A program made the translations under genes and the position numbers. 64,000 nt of DNA from Conoideocrella luteorostrata (lineage: Eukaryota; Ascomycota; Sordariomycetes; Hypocreales; Clavicipitaceae), in assembly GCA_032433595.1 (NCBI GenBank), contig JASWJB010000186.1, positions 1 through 64,000 on the forward strand. Direction: 5' to 3'. The notes beneath the pieces are model-generated. The model did not search any database. It saw only the letters and a list, made by a program, of their open reading frames with translations, and was not told the DNA's origin. Position 1 is the stretch's first letter; every line of letters starts with the position of its first letter. Of the stretch, positions 58,230 through 64,000 are shown piece after piece.

Positions 58230-60897
58230 ATGGACTTTCTCAAGAATGCCGTGGCATCTGCCATGGCATCTGGACCTCCCTTTCCCTACAACTTTGGGGA
58301 CAAGGTCGACATCGATGAATCCGTCTTTACTCTACATAACGGCACAAGAAGGGTACGTACACCGCCTTTTCTGCGGTTGATGAATGCAAAGACTAACTTG
58401 TCCTCATAGGAAGATGGATCCAACTGTAGCATATTTTCTTTCGATATCACAACCGCCAAAGGTCGACTTCCTCTCGCCAGAAATGCGCTTAAGAAACTAC
58501 GGACGATGCGACATCCTGGTGTGATTAAAGTGCTGGATACCGTCGAAGTTTGTGCTGTACATGCCCCTCTCGTGTACGGCCATGTAGCTAAACCGTTGAA
58601 ACAGACCGAAACGTACATTTACATCGCGACGGAGCGCGTTGTGCCGCTGCGGTGGCATGTTCGACGAAAGAGCCTCGCCCCAGAGACGATAAAATGGGGG
58701 CTACATGGAATTGCAGTGCGAACTCTCCTACCGATAAATTTATAAACACCGCTTACTGACTGGGTGGTGCTAGAGGACCATCAAGTTCATCAATACTGAT
58801 GCCTCTTCAATACATGGCAACCTCAAAGTAGGATCCGTTTACACTTCAGAGAGCGGCGAGTGGAAGCTAGGTGGGTTTGAAGTTCTAAGTAATGTTAAGA
58901 ACGATGAAACTGCAATCTATGTAAGTAAATGACCCACGCTTAGCCCTAGGCTGGCGTGCCTGGAACTGATTGTTGTTCTTTAGACATATGGAAGCTTGGT
59001 ACCAGATGCTGCACGCTACACGCCTCCGGAGATAGCACAAGGAGGATGGGAGGTAATTAAGAAAAATCCACACTCCGCCATGGACTCTTTCGATTTCGGC
59101 GTGTTGATTTTTGAAGTATTCAATGGCGACTACAATGGGAGCGACCAAGCTGGGCAGACCAAAAATGTCCCACCTAGCATGCAATCAAGCTACAAGCGAC
59201 TATGTAACGCGAGCCCAAAGGCTCGAATTAGTGTGTCCGTGTTCCTCGACCAAGGTAACCGGTCTGGTTCATTCTTTGACAGCCCTTTGATCAAGTTGAC
59301 GGAAGGGATCGATAATCTGGGAGTCAAGGCTCCCGCTGAACGAGAACAGTTCCTGGAGTATGCGAATTCTCTTTCCCTTGGGCCGTGACCGTCTTGCATG
59401 CTAACCTGCCCTGTGACAGTGATCTAGATCAACTTACGGATGACTTTCCTGAAGAATTCTTCAAAATGAAGATTCTGCCTGAGCTGATCAAGTCGGTAGA
59501 ATTTGGTGGGGGAGGGCCGAAAGCACTCGCAGTTATTTTGAAGATTGCCGCCAAACTCTCCAATGATGACTTCGAGGCTAGAATAATACCATTTATCGTG
59601 AAAATGTTTGGTAATCCCGACCGGGCAATACGGGTCTACCTGCTGGATAGTCTACCGTTGATGATTGACAGGCTGCCTCAAAAGATCGTAAATGACAAGC
59701 TGTTCCCCAATATTGTGAGTCTAAATTTGAGACTCAAAAAGGTACATTGGCTTCTCAATGCTGATAGCGTCTTAGGCTACTGGGTTCACAGACATGCAAC
59801 CAGTCGTGCGTGAACAGACATTAAAGTCTGTTCTCCTTCTCATCACAAAACTGTCAGACCGCACCATTAACGGCGAGTTGCTCAGGCAGCTGGCCAAAAC
59901 CGCCAATGACGAGCAACCCGGCATTCGGACCAACACTACTATTTGCCTTGGCAAGATCGCCAAGTATCTTGGGACATCGTCCCGGACAAAGGTGCTTATG
60001 GCTGCGTTTACTAGATCCCTCAGAGATCCGTTTGTACACGCACGTAACGCTGCTCTGATGGCTCTGGCTGCCACAAATGAGCATTTCACAGAAGAGGACT
60101 GCGCCGCAAGGATTCTCCCTGTTGTCTGTCCTTTGTTAATTGACAAGGAGAAAATGATTCGAGATCAAGCCAGCCGCACCGTCGACTCGTATCTACAGAA
60201 AGTTCGCAAGGCCGCATCGGCAATGCCTGACACTGCTCTGCCTCCACAACAGGCAACGGATGGCCAACCAGCTAGAATGGGCACTCCGCAACAGAGCGGT
60301 TCTGCTGGCTGGACTGGCTGGGCGATATCTTCATTTACGAACAAACTGTCAACTGCAGCTGGCGATATGAAAACTGCCAATGGCTCTGGCACCAGTACAC
60401 CGAAACCTAGCCCTTCACCTGGACCAGAGGCTAGGAGATTACCAAATTCTTCAGCATCAGCCTTACATCGTCAGGCAGTCAGCTCGCCGCCACCTCATAC
60501 CTCTGGCACATCGTCACCCAACGCGAGTGCTGTCGCCGAAGCATTCTTCCAAGACGACGGATTTGAAGATGGAGGTGATGCATGGGGTGAGATGGATGAT
60601 AATGATGACGTTATACAACCAGCCTCAATTTCTACAAACAAACCCCTGGCAAAACCCTCGCCGTTTGAGGATGATGACGAGCCGGACTTTGCAGGGTGGC
60701 TAGAAGCCCAAGCTCAGAAGAAAAAGCCCGGATCAAGTAAACCTCTACCTAAAGGACTATCAAAGTCTACAGCCGCAAAGAAGCCAGCAACCAAGCTAAG
60801 TGCTGCTAAATCAGGGGCAAAACCTGCTGTGGCCAAGAAAATTGATATCAAACCAAAAGAGACGGAAGACGATGACGGATGGGGCGATGGGTGGTAG
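58230..60897 (+). CDS. CEX1: SCY1-like pseudokinase (SCYL1/Cex1 type)
   Basis: Seven exons: 58230-58352, 58410-58547, 58605-58715, 58774-58920, 58984-59357, 59420-59714 and 59776-60897; introns of 57-63 nt. The product is 769 aa. It starts MDFLKNAVASAMASGPPFPY. The kinase-like domain (residues about 15-290) has lost its catalytic residues: no glycine loop, IHGN in place of HRD and GGFE in place of DFG. TYIYIATERVVPL and YTPPEIA keep the family pattern. HEAT repeats follow (residues about 300-545: DRAIRVYLLDSLPLMID, GIRTNTTICLGKIAKYL, HARNAALMALAATNEHF). The tail is disordered and acidic and ends DDDGWGDGW. SCYL1/Cex1 proteins act in Golgi-ER COPI trafficking and in nuclear export of tRNA. The second intron (58548-58604) is in frame and stop-free, so a retained form is possible, but relatives lack those 19 residues. 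Confidence 0.93.
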
Positions 60898-61591
60898 ACA
60901 CCATGACGCATACTGCGGTTACTTCATACCAAGAAAAAGACTTAATAATGAGATGGACCGCATAGGACGTCTTGTGTGGTGTGACTGAAATTACATAGAG
61001 ATGGCGATAGAGCGAATTGTTGCGAAATTTGGGCCACTGGTGGACAGATTTCCAAAAATCTACATCTGATCTGGTGCACCGTGCAGAACGAAGTTGAATA
61101 TTAGCCAGAGAGTCTGAAATGTTTACAAATACTGCTACCTACTAAGTACTGTCCGTACTTGTAGCGTAAGCGTTGCATAGTGTAGTTTAAGAGGTTGAAA
61201 ATGCCAGTAGAATATCTAGTGCCAAACTTGCCATACTGTTTTAACGCTGGCATCTAGAACGTGATGTGCCAATCTCTGGAAAAAGATAACTTAAAACTGG
61301 GAACTTTTTGAAGTGAAATTTACTGCCAGTCTAAAAATCAAATTATCGCGGACAAACCAAGTCCTGCCAATAGCTATAACTAGTTATCGCTGCATCCCGA
61401 TTAGGAATAAAGTGGACCTGATCGGGCGGTGAAGCTAGATAGGCTTAATGGTGGCAGAAAGTGTAGAGGCGCGGTCGCATTGGAAATTTTCCATTGGAGC
61501 CTCTTCACGTTTGCATTGATACTACCCCAACTTCCCTTCATCATACCTTCACAATACGCATAGTCTAATCTGTGCACCGAAGAACTACAAA
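60898..61591. other. Intergenic, AT-rich
   Basis: 3' flank of the SCYL gene and promoter of the DUF2462 gene. No gene, repeat or TACGGAGTA motif is seen. Confidence 0.5.
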
Positions 61592-61855
61592 ATGGCCCAA
61601 GGCGCTATAAAACAGTCCACCAAGGCGAAAGCTCCCAAGGCAACGCACTCGAAGAAACAAGCCTCCAAAGTTGGCAAGAGAGGCACCAAGCAGACCGTGG
61701 ACAAAGTCCACAAAAAATTCACTTCGGGGCTGACGGCGAAGACGGAGGCTTTGCTGGGCGAGAGAGCCGGTCATTTGGAGTTGATTGGCAAAGGGAAAAA
61801 GGGGAAGGACAAAAAGGCGACTCTCGGGAAGGGCGGTTCGAAGAAGTTCGGCTGA
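61592..61855 (+). CDS. Small basic DUF2462 (L10K/C19orf53-like) protein
   Basis: Intronless, 87 aa, ATG in CAAAATGGCC. MAQGAIKQSTKAKAPKA at the start and a Lys/Gly-rich end (GKGKKGKDKKATLGKG) are the hallmarks of the DUF2462 family, known in humans as the Leydig cell tumour 10 kDa protein homologue. About a third of residues are basic, and the middle contains VDKVHKKFTSGLTAKTEALL, which is predicted helical. It is probably nucleolar and linked to ribosome assembly, but the molecular role is not established. It is convergent with the decarboxylase gene, 147 bp between stops. Confidence 0.88.
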   Translation: MAQGAIKQSTKAKAPKATHSKKQASKVGKRGTKQTVDKVHKKFTSGLTAKTEALLGERAGHLELIGKGKKGKDKKATLGKGGSKKFG

Positions 61856-62002
61856 CGGGATTTGGAATTTCACGACATTAATGAAGCATGAGATGGCGTT
61901 TCGGGTTTTTTGCTTTTTTTTTTTTTTTTTGCTATGCATTGACGGGATAATCTATGTTTTCTTATGTCAAATACATCAAAGCCCTACTGGAATGGACATT
62001 TA

Positions 62003-63653
62003 TCAACACTTTTTGATGTCAAACTGCAGACCCTCTGCAACGGCATTCAGAATGCCCGTCACGACTGCAAAATCTCTTTCGACATCGACCTTCCAATTCG
62101 ACACGGCTATTCGAACGGCCTTTTCGCCCTTCCAGCTTGTGCCTGATACGTACATTTCCCTGGTGTGGTTGATTTTGTCGACCAGCTTGTCGTTTATTGC
62201 GCTGTCCTTTGCCCTAAACATAACAATCATAAAGATGCCTTCGAGGGGTGCATCCTCATCTGGAAGGAGATGATAGTGCGGCGATTCGCGTAGAAACGTT
62301 GCCAGCCGTCTTGTCAGGTCAACCATGTTGGCGAGCAACTTGTCAATGCCTGGCCGTCCTTCGCTGAGGAGTACGGCATAGGCTGGGAGAGCACGGAAGC
62401 GACGGGAGTTTTCGAGGCCAATGTGTAAGGGCGAGGGGATGGTGGCGGGTGCGCCGGAGGCGAGATAGGCGGCGTTGGGATTTACAAAAACTGACGAGAG
62501 GGTTGATGCTGAGCGCGTGAAGAACATACCGCAATCGTAGGGCTAATTCCTATATTCAGTCTACATGTCAAAAAAAAAAAAATTAAACGGCTTATGTTGC
62601 GTACCACATTGAGAAGTTTGTGTCCGTCGAGAGTAATGCTGTCAGCCAACTCGACACCGTCTATCTTCTGATGAAGAACTCTGTACGACGGTTCATCGCC
62701 CAGGGCTCGCGCAAACACACCCATTGCTTTATTTAGCGCACACACTGTCAGCTTATGATTCCATCCCGTCTCACTTCTCTCAAGGACAACTTACCTCCAT
62801 CGACGTGTATCCAAGCCCCGTGTCGATCCGCCAACTCCCTCACTCTCTCCCACTCACTCCTGCCTTCCAAAGCGTATCCTCCGGTATTCACATCCCCCGC
62901 ACTAATCGCTATGATGCTTACTGTCCCGGGCCGTTTCAACTCCCTCTCCACGGCGTCGATATCCAACCTCCACGGCTGGTCCTCACTCCTCCTCAGGTCC
63001 TTGACGGACTGTCTCCCCAATCCCACCACGCTAGCTGCCTTGGATAGGGAGCTGTGTCCCGCACTCGTAAGAACCTGAATCTCCGAGATACCTGCCTTCA
63101 TACAGGCTCCCAGGACGCCAAGCTCGCCGATCCCCTCCTTCTCACAGCCGAGCATCTTCCCGACCACGACCTCCCTCCCACAAGCCAATCCAAGAATATT
63201 GCTCCCTGTTGCGCCAGTGGTAAACGTCCTCCCCTGCCAAGTCAAACCGTTTACGTCAAGACGCAGCAAGCGCATGAGCATCTCCAATGCGGAGTCTTCC
63301 ACCGCCGTAGCTACCGTCTGGCTAGGTAAGTGGACTTGAACGTTCTGGTCTGTTCGTGACACTATATTATCTGCCCACTCAGCCACGGGGAGCACGCCGC
63401 CAGTGACGAAGCCATAGTAGCGGCTGGAGCGGGCTTGGCCGGTGAGCGCGGGGACAATGTCCTTGATGATATGGTTGGCTGTGTCGAGGTCGGAGAGTCC
63501 TTGGAGGTAGGTTGGCGAGGTGGGATCTGGGAGAGAGGATTCCGCGGCTTGCAGGGCCTCTGGTGACGGTAGGGTTGGGCCGCTCGAGGCGTGAGGGGTT
63601 TGGCGCTCAGAGAAGCGGGAGTGCAGGGAGGGGAGGTCAAATATGTCGCTCAT
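62003..63653 (-). CDS. Group II pyridoxal-phosphate-dependent decarboxylase-like protein
   Basis: Three exons: 62795-63653, 62605-62726 and 62003-62542. The introns are 62727-62794 (GTAAGT, phase 1) and 62543-62604 (GTACGC, phase 0). The product is 506 aa. The fold-type I core includes PRYYGF-like SSRYYGFVTGGVLPVAEW, TTGATGSNILGLACGRE, LTSAGHSSLSKAASVVGLG, the aspartate motif WIHVDGA across intron 1, and the Schiff-base lysine (Lys323) in LDGHKLLNVPYDCGMFF across intron 2. The C-terminal domain runs RFRALPAYAVLLSEGRPG to NAVAEGLQFD. It resembles aromatic-amino-acid and tyrosine decarboxylase-like enzymes. The substrate (Tyr, Trp, DOPA, Glu or another) cannot be told from the sequence. It is cytosolic: no targeting signal is visible. 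Confidence 0.9.
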
Positions 63654-64000
63654 TGTGGAGGCGATTACGGGGAAGATGTTGACGGGGGTTGGGGAAGGAA
63701 TTGGGGATTATTAGGCTGGGGTGCTGGAGTTGCGACTTGATGATGTTGACGCCATTGTGGTGACGATTGACTGGTGGGGCTGCCATGGGGTTCAATCAGC
63801 ACTAGCACTGCCTTCAAGTTGAAGGAGGCTTGGAAATATTGGAGTTGGAGAAGCATGAGAATCTGTGTGTTAATGATCAGGTAGTGAATGAACCGTTTTG
63901 TTGGGGCAAAATTTTGAATAGTAACAGTTAAAGCAAGTGTAAAGTCTGACAAAAAGATTATGGCGTGCGACTAACTACCAAGTAATAATATATAAGCCTT
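63654..64000. other. Right edge, decarboxylase upstream region
   Basis: Promoter side of the decarboxylase gene. No TATA box or repeat stands out. A frame at 63,665-63,952 has no domain. Confidence 0.4.

Overview
The window reads as nuclear DNA of a filamentous ascomycete, most likely Sordariomycetes/Hypocreales. The basis is short introns (52-142 nt) with GT..AG borders and CTAAC/CTRAY branch sites, monocistronic genes on both strands, tRNA genes with introns, and proteins that resemble filamentous fungal versions of Atg5, Nup85, SCYL/Cex1 and GSH-dependent formaldehyde dehydrogenase. The order-level placement is inference. I support 19 protein-coding genes and two tRNA genes; exon structures were worked out by hand from splice sites, reading-frame continuity and expected protein motifs.

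Layout. 1-6.77 kb has no gene I can support. 6.8-15 kb holds an Rrn10-like Pol I factor (-), a CSA/Rad28 WD40 protein (+) divergent from it, ATG5 (-), a repeat-rich hydrophilic LEA-like protein (-) and a four-helix MARVEL-type membrane protein (-). 17.2-21.5 kb is a 5-oxoprolinase (+). 24.9-26 kb is an NmrA-like reductase (+). 27.3-29.1 kb is an ADGF-type adenosine deaminase (-). 31-33.9 kb has a small secreted cysteine-rich protein (+) convergent with an AidB-like acyl-CoA dehydrogenase (-). 34.75-34.98 kb holds two tandem tRNA-His(GTG) genes with different introns. 39.2-45.4 kb has a small AN1 zinc finger protein (+), an endonuclease III homologue (-) and SFA1 (-). 46.6-64 kb is the densest part: NUP85 (+), a second mitochondrial aconitase (+), an unrecognised 655-aa disordered protein (-), a SCYL1/Cex1 pseudokinase (+), a DUF2462 basic protein (+) and a group II PLP decarboxylase (-).

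How the genes work together. Nearly all are housekeeping genes that act independently: nuclear pore, DNA repair (two genes, CSA and Endo III), autophagy, glutathione-linked metabolism (5-oxoprolinase and SFA1), purine salvage and acyl-CoA oxidation. There is no biosynthetic cluster backbone (PKS, NRPS, terpene synthase), no intact transposon and no CRISPR array.

The most unusual feature is not a gene. A short motif, TACGGAGTA, and its complement TACTCCGTA occur several dozen times in intergenic DNA and once in an intron, but in none of the coding exons where I looked. It occurs singly, as 7-bp head-to-tail tandems and as a perfect 16-bp palindrome. Other points worth a second look are the concerted-looking repeats of the LEA-like gene, the paired tRNA-His genes with diverged introns, the secreted cysteine-rich protein, and the disordered protein with a SUMO-interaction-like motif and a charged nonapeptide repeat.
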